Shown: one piece after another, positions 41,754 through 50,602 of the stretch
How positions within the stretch are numbered: the stretch's first letter is position 1
Layout of the letters: the number at the start of each line of letters is the position of its first letter
From: Streptomyces sp. PsTaAH-137
GTDB taxonomy: Bacteria; Actinomycetota; Actinomycetes; Streptomycetales; Streptomycetaceae
NCBI RefSeq assembly: GCF_003259365.1
Contig: NZ_QLLY01000011.1
Coordinates: 242,286 to 306,285 of the forward strand
Length of the DNA stretch: 64,000 nucleotides
Direction of reading: 5' to 3'
The notes under the pieces: generated by a model
Seen by the model: the letters and a program-made list of their open reading frames with translations, nothing else
Told to the model about the DNA's origin: nothing
Databases searched by the model: none
Translations under genes and position numbers: made by a program

Positions 41754-42707
41754 TCAGCCCTTGGCCACGGCGCGCAGCCGGTCGACGACGTCGGCCCGCA
41801 GCTCGGCCGGCTCCAGCACGACGACATCCGGCCCGAACTCCACGAGCCAGGCGTCGAGCCCGTGCCCGTACGGGATCTCCAGCTCGTCCCAGCCGTCGCC
41901 CAGCTCCCGCACGGAGACGGCCTTGGCGCGCAGCGGATATCCGGCGCCCGCGCGCAGCCTGATCAGCGCGGAGCGGTCGGCGGTCTCGCCGGCCCAGCCC
42001 GCGACGGTCTCGCGCACGGTGACGACGTCCGGCACCGGCGCCTTGAACTGTCCGGCGCGCGAGCGCACCTTGCCGGTGATCCGCGACAGCCGGAAGACCC
42101 GCTCGGCCTGCCGGTCGCGGTCCCAGCCCGCGAGGTACCAGTGGCCGCGCCAGCACTCCAGGGCCCACGGCTCGACGTGCCGCTGCTCGGGCCGGGCGGC
42201 GGTCGCCTTGCGGTAGTCGAAGACGACGGGGCGCCGGTCGCGGCAGGCCAGCATCAGCGGCTCGAAGGACGCCTCGTGCACGGGAATGCGGGGCTCCAGC
42301 GCGCCATGGCTCTCGTACGGGTCCACGTCCTCGGGCATCCCGGCGGCGCGCAGCTTCTGCAGGGCGCCGCTGGCGGCACCGGCGAGGCGGGCCTGCTGCC
42401 ACACCTTGGCGGCGAGGCCGAGGGCGGCGGCCTCCTCGGCGTCGAGGGTGACGGGCGGCAGGTGGTTGCTGTCGCGGCGGGCCAGATAGCCGACCTCGCC
42501 GTCCAGGTTCTCCACGGTCTCGATGACCAGGCCGAGCTCGCGCAGGTCGTCCTTGTCGCGCTCGAACATCCGGTTGAAGGAGTCGTCGTTGCCGGCTTCC
42601 AGGTAGGCCTCGATGGAGCCGCGCAGCTCGCGCTTGCTGAGCGGGCGGCGCGTCCCGAGCAGGCACAGCGCCAGATTCATCAGCCGCTCGGCCTTGGCAA
42701 TCGCCAT
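41754..42707 (-). CDS. pafB: WYL-domain transcriptional regulator PafB
   Basis: 317 residues. The N-terminal HTH (RPLSKRELRGSIEAYLEAGN with DDSFNRMFERDKDDLRELG), WYL domain (VFDYRKATAARPEQRHVEPW, then WYLAGWDRDR) and WCX domain are in order. It heterodimerises with PafC to activate DNA-damage genes in mycobacteria. ATG at 42705-42707. In this genome pafBC is separated from pafA by two FKBP genes. Confidence 0.94.
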   Translation of the reverse strand: MAIAKAERLMNLALCLLGTRRPLSKRELRGSIEAYLEAGNDDSFNRMFERDKDDLRELGLVIETVENLDGEVGYLARRDSNHLPPVTLDAEEAAALGLAAKVWQQARLAGAASGALQKLRAAGMPEDVDPYESHGALEPRIPVHEASFEPLMLACRDRRPVVFDYRKATAARPEQRHVEPWALECWRGHWYLAGWDRDRQAERVFRLSRITGKVRSRAGQFKAPVPDVVTVRETVAGWAGETADRSALIRLRAGAGYPLRAKAVSVRELGDGWDELEIPYGHGLDAWLVEFGPDVVVLEPAELRADVVDRLRAVAKG

Positions 42708-42807
42708 CGACGCCCTTTCCCCTGGTGTTTTCCCCGTGGTCCCCGTAAAGCTCCCGACGGACGACCGTACCGCCCCGGGGTGTCGTGGCAAAAGCCAGGG
42801 GCAGCGC

Positions 42808-42837
42808 AAGAGCCCGTGCCATCAGGCACGGGCTCTT
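42808..42837 (-). terminator. Terminator of the small FKBP gene
   Basis: A 13-bp perfect stem (AAGAGCCCGTGCC and complement) with ATCA loop, 32 nt after the stop on the minus strand. Confidence 0.85.
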
Positions 42838-42869
42838 TGATGACCGCTTGTGGTCGTCGGGTGACCGAC

Positions 42870-43244
42870 TCAGACGGCGACGAGGTCGCAGACGAAGATC
42901 AGCGTCTCGCCCGGGGCGATCCGGCCGCCGCCGGCGCCACGGTCGCCGTAGGCGAGGTGGGCGGGGATGGTCAGCTCGCGACGGCCGCCGACCTTCATGC
43001 CCTGGACGCCCTGGTCCCAGCCGGCGATGACCTGGCCGGCACCGAGCTGGAACTGCAGCGGGGTGCCGCGGTTCCAGGAGGCGTCGAACTCCTCGCCGGA
43101 CGAGAAGGCCACGCCCACGTAGTGGACGGAGACGGTGTCGCCCGCCTTCGCCTCGGTGCCCTCGCCCTCCCAGAGGTCCTTGATCTGGAGGTCCGCCGGC
43201 GGCTCGCCTACGGGGAAGTCGACCTCGGGCTTGTCGATGCTCAC
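42870..43244 (-). CDS. FKBP-type peptidyl-prolyl isomerase, cytoplasmic
   Basis: 124 residues, a single FKBP domain with VSVHYVGVAFSSGEEFDASW, GAGQVIAGWDQGVQGMKVGG and YGDRGAGGGRIAP. It catalyses proline cis-trans isomerisation. The GTG at 43242-43244 has GGAG 8 nt upstream. It is a neighbour of a larger FKBP lipoprotein, 61 nt away, in the same orientation. Confidence 0.95.
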   Translation of the reverse strand: MSIDKPEVDFPVGEPPADLQIKDLWEGEGTEAKAGDTVSVHYVGVAFSSGEEFDASWNRGTPLQFQLGAGQVIAGWDQGVQGMKVGGRRELTIPAHLAYGDRGAGGGRIAPGETLIFVCDLVAV

Positions 43245-43305
43245 GTGAATTGCTCCTGCTTGTTGGCTGTTGGGCAACCGGGTCAGTCTGCCATCGAAGG
43301 GCGGG

Positions 43306-44316
43306 TCAGTGCGCCGAGAGGATGTCGACGACGAAGACCAGCGTCGAGTTGGCCGGCAGGGTCTTGCCCTGGTCCTTGGCTCCGTAGGCCTGGTCGGCGG
43401 GGATCACCAGGAGCACCCGGTCACCGACGTGCTTGCCGACGATGCCCGTGTCCCAGCCCTTGATGACCTGGCCCTGGCCGATGGTCGTGGTGAACGGCTG
43501 GCCGCCGCGGTTCCAGGAGGAGTCGAACAGGGTGGCCTTCGCCTTGCCCTCGTTCAGCTTCCACGCCGCACCGCTGTACTGCATGCTGACGCTCTGGCCG
43601 CTCTTGATCTCGGCGCCCTTGCCCTTGATCAGGACCTGGTCGACGAGCTTCTTCGGCGGGTCGTTCTTCGGCACGGAGATCGTGGCCGGCGCTTCCTCGT
43701 CGGCCTTGATCTGCGGCAGGTTCGACGGGATGGCGGCCTGGGTGCCCTCGACCTTCTTGGGCTCCACCTTCTTGACGTCCACGGCGAAGACCAGCGTGTC
43801 CTTGGCGGAGACCCCGAACTGCGGGTTGCCCTGGCTGCCGAAGCCCGCGGCCGGCGGGGCCACGACGAGGACGCGGCTGCCCTCCTTCTGGCCGACGACG
43901 GCGTCGGCGAACGCCGGGAACTGGCCGGCGGCGCCCGCGGTGACGAGCTGGTCGCCGCCGCCCTTCGCGCCGTAGGTGGAGCCGAGGTCCTTGGCGCCCT
44001 TCCAGATCTTGCCCGTGTAGTTGAACGACACCAGGTCGTTCTTCTTCACCGTGGCGCCGCTGCCCTCGGAGACGGTGTGCACGACGAACTTGTCGCTCGG
44101 GTCGGCCTTCGGCATCGTGATCGTCGCCGTCTTGCCGTACGCGCCCGAGACCTTCGGCATCGGGTCCGCGGTGTCCACCGGCTTGGGCACGGCGGTGGAC
44201 TGCGAGGACGAGTCCGCCTTGTCCGCCGCGTCCTTCTTGCCGTCGTCGCCGCCACAGGCGGTCGCGGTCAGCGCCAGTGCCGGCACGATCAGTAGAGCTG
44301 CAAGTCGGCGTCGCAC
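43306..44316 (-). CDS. Lipoprotein with two FKBP domains
   Basis: 336 residues from GTG (44314-44316) with GAGG 6 nt upstream. Signal and lipobox end LALTATAC (Cys about 21). Two FKBP-like domains follow: the first with VSFNYTGKIW and AVVGQKEGSRVLVVAPP, the second with VSMQYSGAAWK and GIVGKHVGDRVLLVIPADQAYG. It should assist folding outside the cell at the membrane. The first domain looks more diverged and may not be catalytic. Confidence 0.93.
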   Translation of the reverse strand: MRRRLAALLIVPALALTATACGGDDGKKDAADKADSSSQSTAVPKPVDTADPMPKVSGAYGKTATITMPKADPSDKFVVHTVSEGSGATVKKNDLVSFNYTGKIWKGAKDLGSTYGAKGGGDQLVTAGAAGQFPAFADAVVGQKEGSRVLVVAPPAAGFGSQGNPQFGVSAKDTLVFAVDVKKVEPKKVEGTQAAIPSNLPQIKADEEAPATISVPKNDPPKKLVDQVLIKGKGAEIKSGQSVSMQYSGAAWKLNEGKAKATLFDSSWNRGGQPFTTTIGQGQVIKGWDTGIVGKHVGDRVLLVIPADQAYGAKDQGKTLPANSTLVFVVDILSAH

Positions 44317-44387
44317 AGGGATCCTCAAATCGCTCGGATGGGGTCCGGCCACTCTAGGCCCTCACTCACCGTTTCAGAGGGCGCGGA

Positions 44388-44420
44388 AGGGCCTCGTACG
44401 AATGATTCGTACGAGGCCCT
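44388..44420 (-). terminator. Terminator of pafA
   Basis: AGGGCCTCGTACGAAT and its exact complement around a central G, 33 nt after the pafA stop. Confidence 0.8.
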
Positions 44421-44452
44421 GAGCCGGATCGGCCGCGTGTGCGACCGGTCAC

Positions 44453-45814
44453 CTACATGCCCGCGATCAGCTTCTCCACCCGGTCGTCCACGCTGCGGAA
44501 CGGGTCCTTGCACAGCACCGTGCGCTGCGCCTGGTCGTTCAGCTTCAGGTGCACCCAGTCGACCGTGAAGTCACGGCGCTGCTCCTGGGCCCGGCGGATG
44601 AAGTCGCCGCGCAGCCGCGCGCGCGTGGTCTGCGGCGGCACCGACTTGCCCTCGAAGATCTTCAGGTCGTTGCAGATCCTCGTGGCCTGGCCCTTCTTCT
44701 CCAGGAGGTAGTAGAGCCCACGACGGCGGTGGATGTCGTGGTAGGCGAGGTCTATCTGCGCGACCCTCGGGTGCGACATGGTCATGTTGTGCTTGGCCCG
44801 GTACCGCTCGATGAGCTTGTACTTCATGACCCAGTCGATCTCGGTGCCGATGCGGTCGAGGTCCTCCGCCTCGATCGCGTCGAGCGTGCGGCCCCACAGC
44901 TCCAGGACCTGGTCGACGGTGCCGGTGCGGATGCCCCGGCGCTCCACGAAGTCGACGGCCTTCTCGTAGTACTCGCGCTGGACCTCCAGGGCGGAGGCCT
45001 CGCGGCCGCTGGCGAGGCGGACCTTGCGGCGGCCCGTGATGTCGTGGCTGACCTCGCGGATGGCCCGGATCGGGTTCTCCAGGGTCAGGTCGCGCATCAC
45101 CGTGCCCGCCTCGATCATGCGCAGCACGAGGTCGGTGGCGCCGACCTTGAGGAGCATGGTCGTCTCGGACATGTTCGAGTCGCCGACGATGACGTGCAGC
45201 CTGCGGTAGCGCTCGGCGTCCGCGTGCGGCTCGTCGCGGGTGTTGATGATCGGCCGGGAGCGGGTCGTCGCAGAGCTGACGCCCTCCCAGATGTGCTCGG
45301 CGCGCTGGCTCACGCAGTACACGGCACCGCGCGGAGTCTGCAGCACCTTGCCCGCGCCGCACAGCAGCTGACGCGTGACCAGGAACGGAATGAGAATGTC
45401 CGCGAGTCGGGAGAACTCCCCGTGCCGCGCCACCAGGTAATTCTCGTGGCAGCCGTAGGAGTTGCCGGCCGAGTCGGTGTTGTTCTTGAACAGGTATACG
45501 TCGCCTGCGATGCCCTCCTCGTGCAGACGGCGCTCTGCGTCGACGAGCAAGCCTTCGAGAATGCGCTCGCCTGCTTTGTCGTGGGTGACCAGCTCGGTCA
45601 CGTTGTCACATTCGGGAGTTGCGTATTCCGGATGCGATCCCACGTCCAGATAGAGGCGGGCGCCGTTCCGCAGAAAGACATTGCTGCTGCGGCCCCATGA
45701 CACGACACGGCGGAAGAGGTACCGCGCCACCTCGTCAGGTGACAGACGGCGCTGTCCCCTGAACGTACATGTGACGCCGTACTCGTTCTCCAGCCCGAAA
45801 ATGCGGCGGTCCAT
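44453..45814 (-). CDS. pafA: Pup--protein ligase
   Basis: 453 residues. The opening MDRRIFGLENEYGVTCTF and ATP/Mg residues in LYLDVGSHPEYATPE, KNNTDSAGNSYGCHENY and INTRDEPHADAE identify PafA. It joins the C-terminal Glu of deamidated Pup to substrate lysines with ATP. The paralogue dop lies at 50.6-52.1 kb. The start is ATG at 45812-45814, 9 nt after the MFS stop on the same strand. Confidence 0.98.
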   Translation of the reverse strand: MDRRIFGLENEYGVTCTFRGQRRLSPDEVARYLFRRVVSWGRSSNVFLRNGARLYLDVGSHPEYATPECDNVTELVTHDKAGERILEGLLVDAERRLHEEGIAGDVYLFKNNTDSAGNSYGCHENYLVARHGEFSRLADILIPFLVTRQLLCGAGKVLQTPRGAVYCVSQRAEHIWEGVSSATTRSRPIINTRDEPHADAERYRRLHVIVGDSNMSETTMLLKVGATDLVLRMIEAGTVMRDLTLENPIRAIREVSHDITGRRKVRLASGREASALEVQREYYEKAVDFVERRGIRTGTVDQVLELWGRTLDAIEAEDLDRIGTEIDWVMKYKLIERYRAKHNMTMSHPRVAQIDLAYHDIHRRRGLYYLLEKKGQATRICNDLKIFEGKSVPPQTTRARLRGDFIRRAQEQRRDFTVDWVHLKLNDQAQRTVLCKDPFRSVDDRVEKLIAGM

Positions 45815-45823
45815 GACTGAACA

Positions 45824-47083
45824 TTACGCCCGATCCCCCGAGCTGAAACGGGGTTCGACGGCACGGTTTGGATCATTTTCCGACGAGAGCGCGACACGCC
45901 CGGATGTGCGCGGTGCCGTGAGGACCCCGCCCGTGGCCAGCAGAACGAGCAGCGCCACGGCCCCGGTCACCGCCGGCACGGCGAAGCCCCAGCGGGTGCC
46001 GCCCCACTCGACGACCGGCCCCGCGACGGCCGTGCCCACGCTCGCGCCCACCGTGAATGTCGTCACGAGCCAGGAGAACGCCTCCGTCACCGTCCCCCGC
46101 GGGGCGTGCCGGTCCACGACGATGAACGCGCAGGCGATCGACGGCGCGAGGAAGACGCCCGCCACCGCGCTCAGCGCCACCATCCCCACCGGTCCCGGCA
46201 TCAGCACCAGCGGCACGTAGAACAGGGCGAGCAGGGCCACCAGCCACCGCAGCCGCGCCTCCGGGGCGCCACCCCACTGCCGGGCGCCATAGACCGTGCC
46301 GCCGACGAGCGCGCCGAGCCCGAGCGCCGCCATCATCCAGCCGTACGTGGCGTCCCCGCCGTTGCCGTCCGCGTAACTGACCCCGGCGACGGTGATCGAG
46401 CCGAGCGCGAGCCCGATGAACAGGAACGCGGCGAGCAGCACCAGCAGGCCCGGGGAGCGCAGCGCCCCCAGCCAGTGCGCCTCGCGCGGCGCGGAACGCC
46501 AGGCGCGGGACGGCTTGGACACGACCACCGACAGGGCGCCGAGCACCCCGATGACGTTCAGGACGATCAGGGCGGCCTGCGCCGACCACAGCGACACGCA
46601 CACCGTCACCAGCAACGGGCCGACGGTGAACATCACTTCCTGGGCGATCGCGTCCATCGCGTACGCCGTGTGCACCTGCTCCTCGCGCGGCAGCACGGTC
46701 GGCCACAGCGCCCGCAGGCCGCCCTCCAGCGGCGGGGTGAACAGCCCGGCGGCGGCCACGGCCGCGTACGCGAGCGGCAGCGAGCCGGTCCCCGCGAACG
46801 CGAAGACGGTCATGGCCAGGCCGGACAGCACGGCCGCGGGGAGCTGCACCTTCGGCTGTCCGCGCAGGTCCACGAGGCGGCCGAGGACCGGCTGGCCGAT
46901 CGCGTTCGCCACTCCGTAGACCGCGGCGAGAGCGCCCGCCAGGCTGTACGTGCCGCCCTCGTCCCGGATGAACAGCACGATGGCGATCGCCGCCGTGGCA
47001 TTGGGCAGCCTGCCCACCAGCGTCCCCGTGAGCAGCCGCATCGCGTGCCGTGCTCTGAGGATCTCCGCATAACCCGCGGCCAT
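45824..47083 (-). CDS. MFS transporter
   Basis: 419 residues with about twelve hydrophobic helices. The A-like motif GQPVLGRLVDLRGQPK lies in the first loop. It is a drug-efflux-type major facilitator of unknown substrate. It is divergent from a LacI regulator and directly upstream of pafA (9 nt), so pafA may be read from the MFS promoter as well as its own. Confidence 0.9.
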   Translation of the reverse strand: MAAGYAEILRARHAMRLLTGTLVGRLPNATAAIAIVLFIRDEGGTYSLAGALAAVYGVANAIGQPVLGRLVDLRGQPKVQLPAAVLSGLAMTVFAFAGTGSLPLAYAAVAAAGLFTPPLEGGLRALWPTVLPREEQVHTAYAMDAIAQEVMFTVGPLLVTVCVSLWSAQAALIVLNVIGVLGALSVVVSKPSRAWRSAPREAHWLGALRSPGLLVLLAAFLFIGLALGSITVAGVSYADGNGGDATYGWMMAALGLGALVGGTVYGARQWGGAPEARLRWLVALLALFYVPLVLMPGPVGMVALSAVAGVFLAPSIACAFIVVDRHAPRGTVTEAFSWLVTTFTVGASVGTAVAGPVVEWGGTRWGFAVPAVTGAVALLVLLATGGVLTAPRTSGRVALSSENDPNRAVEPRFSSGDRA

Positions 47084-47126
47084 CGCCCCACCCTGTCCTC
47101 GACGTCATCGGCGACGTCCGGGAAGT

Positions 47127-47138
47127 GTTACGTATAAC
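47127..47138. promoter_or_regulatory. Candidate LacI operator
   Basis: GTTA-CGTA-TAAC, a short inverted repeat 44 nt before the MFS start on its upstream side and 104 nt before the LacI start. Position suits control of both. Confidence 0.35.
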
Positions 47139-47241
47139 GTCGCGCCGTCATACGTACCACGTACGCTGCGACAAGGGCCACCCGCTAACGTCGACAACCC
47201 CAGAACCACCGCACCACGGCATCAGACGCACGGAGGCACCA

Positions 47242-48291
47242 GTGACCAGCGGCACCGACGCGGCGGCGGCCGGAGCGGGCGGCTCCCGCCCCACCAGCCG
47301 GGACGTGGCACGGGCGGCGGGTGTCTCGCAGGCCGCCGTCTCCCTCGTCCTGGGCGACAAGTGGCGCGGCCGGGTCGCCGAGACCACCGCCGAGCGTGTC
47401 CGCGCCGCCGCGCACCGGCTCGGCTACCGGCCCAACCTCGCGGCCCGCAACCTCCGCCTCGGCCGCACCCGTACCGCGCTCCTCGTCGTGCCCGCGCTCA
47501 CCAACGAGTTCTTCGCGGGCGTCTACACCGGCGCCGCCCGTGTCGCGGCCCGGCACGACTTCGGCGTGGTCCTCTACCCCTCCCCCGACGGCGTTGGCCC
47601 GGCCCGCGATCCGTTCCCCAGCGCCCGCGCCGCCCTCGACGGCATCCTCGCCTCGTCCATGGCCGCCGGTGCCGTCACCGCGCTGCGCGGCGACGACCTG
47701 CCGCTCGTGATGCTCGACAGCGATCCGGCCGGCGCCCCCGGCGCGACCACCGTCAACCTCGATCTCGCCGACGGGATGCGCCGGATCACCGACCATCTGC
47801 TCGCCCACGGCCACCGGCACTTCCTGCATCTCGCCTCGGCCGTCGACTCCTGGACCTTCGACGTCCGTGCTGACGAACTGACCGCCCGCACCGCCCGGGT
47901 GCCCGGTACGACCGTCCGGACGGTCCGCTCCGCGCTGACGGTCGAGGACGCCGTCACGGTGATGGACCGGGCGCTGGGAGACCTGGGTCCGGTCCGGCCC
48001 ACCGCCGTGGTGTGCGACGACGACAAACTCGCCGCCGGTGCCTACAAGGCCGCCCGCCGCGCGGGCCTGCTTATCCCCGACGACCTCTCCGTCACGGGTT
48101 TCGACGACCTGTCGCTGGCGACGGCGATCGAGCCCGAACTCACCACCGTGCGGCTGCCCGCGGAGGCGTTCGGCGAGCGGGGCATGGCGGCGCTCCTCGC
48201 CGTGCTCGACGGCCGGACGCCCGAGACCGCCCCGCTCCCCGTCGAGCTGGTCGTGCGCGGTTCGACCGGCCCGGCACCCTCCGGCTCCTGA
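47242..48291 (+). CDS. LacI-family transcriptional regulator
   Basis: 349 residues from GTG at 47242, with GGAGG 6 nt upstream. The HTH has RPTSRDVARAAGVSQAAVSLVLG, then the hinge (RLGYRPNLAARNLR) and a periplasmic-binding-like effector domain (DDDKLAAGAYKAARRAGL, VTGFDDLSLA). It probably represses the divergent MFS gene. The effector is unknown. Confidence 0.92.
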   Translation: MTSGTDAAAAGAGGSRPTSRDVARAAGVSQAAVSLVLGDKWRGRVAETTAERVRAAAHRLGYRPNLAARNLRLGRTRTALLVVPALTNEFFAGVYTGAARVAARHDFGVVLYPSPDGVGPARDPFPSARAALDGILASSMAAGAVTALRGDDLPLVMLDSDPAGAPGATTVNLDLADGMRRITDHLLAHGHRHFLHLASAVDSWTFDVRADELTARTARVPGTTVRTVRSALTVEDAVTVMDRALGDLGPVRPTAVVCDDDKLAAGAYKAARRAGLLIPDDLSVTGFDDLSLATAIEPELTTVRLPAEAFGERGMAALLAVLDGRTPETAPLPVELVVRGSTGPAPSGS

Positions 48292-48293
48292 CA

Positions 48294-48337
48294 CACGTGT
48301 GCCCCGGCCGGTTGTCGAACCGGCCGGGGCACACGTG
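48294..48337. terminator. Bidirectional terminator between lacI-type gene and prcA
   Basis: A 20-bp perfect stem (CACGTGTGCCCCGGCCGGTT and complement) with GTCG loop between the convergent stops at 48291 and 48349. Confidence 0.85.
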
Positions 48338-48348
48338 CTCGTGTCGTC

Positions 48349-49113
48349 CTAGTCGTCGGACGGGCTCTCGTCCGAGACGGCTTCCGACTCCGCCTCCGTG
48401 GTGGCGGCGGCTCCCTCGGCGCTGAGCAGCTTCGACAGCTGACGCCCCGGGATCCGCTTGAACTTCCGCTGCTGCGGCCGCGTACGGTCCAGGACCGCCA
48501 CCTCGAGGCGCTCGGCGGGGATCTCCCGCTCGCTCCCATTGGTGTCCCGCGACAGCGCCTGGACGGCCAGCTTCAGCGCCTCGGACAGCGTCATGCCGTC
48601 CTGGTGCCGCTGGTCGAGGAAGGTGCTGATCTGCTCCGCGTTGCCCCCGACCGCGACCGAGCCGTGCTCGTCGACGATCGAGCCGTCGTGCGGAAGCCGG
48701 TAGATCTGGTCGCCCTCGGGGGTCTCCCCCACCTCGGCGACGACCAGCTCCACCTCGTACGGCTTCTCGCCTGCGCTGGAGAAGATGGTGCCCAGCGTCT
48801 GCGCGTACACGTTCGCCAGGCCGCGTGCGGTCACGTCGTCCCGGTCGTAGGTGTAGCCGCGCAGGTCCGCGTAGCGCACACCGCCGATCCGCAGGTTCTC
48901 GTACTCGTTGTACTTGCCGGCGGCCGCGAAGCCGATCCGATCGTAGATCTCGCTGAACTTGTGCAGCGCACGGGACGGGTTCTCGCCGACGAACACGATG
49001 CCGTCGGCGTACTGCAGCACGACCAGGCTGCGACCGCGGGCGATGCCCTTGCGCGCGTACTCCGCGCGGTCGGCCATCGCCTGCTGGGGTGAGACATAGA
49101 ACGGCGTCGACAC
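48349..49113 (-). CDS. prcA: Proteasome subunit alpha
   Basis: 254 residues. The N-terminal gate helix and ARGRSLVVLQYADGIVFVGEN are typical, as are LYANVYAQ-like helices (VYAQTLGTIFSSAG). Alpha rings cap the 20S core and dock the Arc ATPase. The acidic Ser/Glu-rich C-tail ends DESPSDD. GTG start (49111-49113). 61 nt after prcB. Confidence 0.97.
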   Translation of the reverse strand: MSTPFYVSPQQAMADRAEYARKGIARGRSLVVLQYADGIVFVGENPSRALHKFSEIYDRIGFAAAGKYNEYENLRIGGVRYADLRGYTYDRDDVTARGLANVYAQTLGTIFSSAGEKPYEVELVVAEVGETPEGDQIYRLPHDGSIVDEHGSVAVGGNAEQISTFLDQRHQDGMTLSEALKLAVQALSRDTNGSEREIPAERLEVAVLDRTRPQQRKFKRIPGRQLSKLLSAEGAAATTEAESEAVSDESPSDD

Positions 49114-49174
49114 CGGCTATCCGTCCCTTCCTGTCAGTGACTCGGTGAGTAGGCAGCAACAAAGAGGGGGCGGC

Positions 49175-50020
49175 TCACAGCAGGGCGGCGCGGGGGCCGT
49201 CCGGCTGCTCGAGACGCCGCTCCAGGATCGACCGGGCGATCTCCGACGACTCGTCGTCGGTGAGCCGGCGGAATCCGTCGTCCGTGATCACTGTGACGAT
49301 CGGGAAGATCCGCCGCGCCATGTCGGGGCCGCCCGTCGCCGAGTCGTCGTCCGCCGCGTCGTACAGCGCCTGCACGACCAGCGTCGTCGCCTGCTCCTCC
49401 GTCAGATCGCCGCGGTAGAGCTTCTTCATCGCTCCCCGCGCGAACACCGAACCGGAACCGGTCGCGGCGAATCCGTGCTCCTCACTCCGGCCGCCGGTGA
49501 CGTCGTACGAGAAGATGCGGCCCTTCTCGCGGTCCACGTCGTATCCGGCGAACAGCGGCACGACAGCGAGTCCCTGCATGGCCATGCCCAGGTTCGACCG
49601 GATCATGGTCGACAGCCTGTTGGCCTTGCCCTCCAGCGACAGCTGGGCGCCCTCGACCTTCTCGAAGTGCTCCAGCTCCAGCTGGAAGAGCTTGACCATC
49701 TCGACGGCGAGACCGGCGGTGCCGGCGATGCCGACGGCCGAGTACTCGTCGGCCGGGAAGACCTTCTCGATGTCGCGCTGCGCGATGACGTTCCCCATCG
49801 TGGCCCGGCGGTCACCGGCGAGCACCACGCCGCCGGGGAAGGTGACGGAGACGATGGTCGTGCCGTGCGGGGCCTCGATGACACCCTGCGTCGGCGGCAA
49901 CTGCCGGTTGCCCGGCAGCATTTCGGGCTGATGCTCGGACAGGAAGTCCATGAAGGACGACGACCCAGGCGTCAGGAAGGCTGCTGGTAGACGCCCGGTG
50001 CTACGAGGGTTGGCTTCCAC
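49175..50020 (-). CDS. prcB: Proteasome subunit beta
   Basis: 281 residues from GTG (50018-50020). A propeptide of about 53 residues (ends IEAPHG) is removed to expose the catalytic Thr54 of TTIVSVTFPGGVV. GDRRATMGN and GTAGLAVEM are conserved. It forms the proteolytic beta rings. Its first 16 codons overlap, in another frame, the end of the decayed endonuclease VII reading frame. Confidence 0.98.
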   Translation of the reverse strand: MEANPRSTGRLPAAFLTPGSSSFMDFLSEHQPEMLPGNRQLPPTQGVIEAPHGTTIVSVTFPGGVVLAGDRRATMGNVIAQRDIEKVFPADEYSAVGIAGTAGLAVEMVKLFQLELEHFEKVEGAQLSLEGKANRLSTMIRSNLGMAMQGLAVVPLFAGYDVDREKGRIFSYDVTGGRSEEHGFAATGSGSVFARGAMKKLYRGDLTEEQATTLVVQALYDAADDDSATGGPDMARRIFPIVTVITDDGFRRLTDDESSEIARSILERRLEQPDGPRAALL

Positions 50021-50231
50021 ACGTTTCCTTCCAAGTAAGCGGCGAGCCTCCGTGCAGCGTCGGGATCGTCTCCCAACGTACCGATGGCCGAATTGCAGTT
50101 GAAGCACGTTGTGCCCCGGACCCTACCCGTCTTGGGGCAGTGATCCACATGGTCTTTTCGAGGGCGCAGGACGCACAGGAGTCCTGCCGCCCCTCACTGC
50201 CACCAGGAGATGTCGTTCACATCCGGTCGTT
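49972..50231 (-). pseudogene. Endonuclease VII (HNH) remnant between pup and prcB
   Basis: In one frame (stop 49972-49974) the translation contains DHVDHCPKTGRVRG, TTCFNCNSAIGTLGDDPD and a tail AAYLEGNVWKPTLVAPGVYQ, the C-terminal half of recombination endonuclease VII proteins found at this spot in other Streptomyces. The frame is closed upstream by TGA at 50194-50196. Remnant similarity (ERHLLVAVRGG) continues in a second frame, so at least one frameshift has occurred, and the N-terminal zinc half is missing: only about 220 nt lie between pup and prcB. A short product from an internal GTG is possible but would lack half the domain. Confidence 0.65.
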
Positions 50232-50239
50232 CACATCCG
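50212..50239. repeat. 14-bp tandem repeat at the pup-endonuclease VII junction
   Basis: GTCGTTCACATCCG occurs twice in direct tandem (50212-50225, 50226-50239), immediately after the pup stop and at the truncated edge of the endonuclease remnant. The last base begins a small hairpin GTGGAC-TACT-GTCCAC (50239-50254) that spans the pup stop codon. Confidence 0.9.
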
Positions 50240-50243
50240 TGGA

Positions 50244-50462
50244 CTACTGTCCACCCTTCTGAACGAACGAACGGACGAAGTCCTCGGCGTTCTCCTCCAG
50301 GACGTCGTCGATCTCGTCCAGAACCGAGTCGACGTCGTCGCTCAGCTTCTCCTGGCGCTCCTTGAGGTCCTCGGAAGCCTGCGCGTCAGTCGCCTGCTCC
50401 TCGACCTCCTCGGTGGAACGCGTCGCCTTCTGCTGCCCGCCGCCGGTGTCCTTGGTCGCCAT
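50244..50462 (-). CDS. pup: Prokaryotic ubiquitin-like protein Pup
   Basis: 72 residues, acidic and disordered with the central helix region EDLKERQEKLSDDVDSVLDE that binds Arc, and the C-terminal FVQKGGQ. The terminal Gln must be deamidated by Dop before PafA ligation. ATG at 50460-50462. Confidence 0.98.
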   Translation of the reverse strand: MATKDTGGGQQKATRSTEEVEEQATDAQASEDLKERQEKLSDDVDSVLDEIDDVLEENAEDFVRSFVQKGGQ

Positions 50463-50602
50463 CTCAGCTCACCCCGCTCGGTTCGAGATACAGGTCGTTC
50501 GTGATCAGAACCCTACTTGTCGGCTCTGACATCGGCCCCGCACTTCGTCCAATGCGGGGCCCACCTCTGTGATTCCCCTTCACCCGGGATTTCAGCCGCG
50601 GA

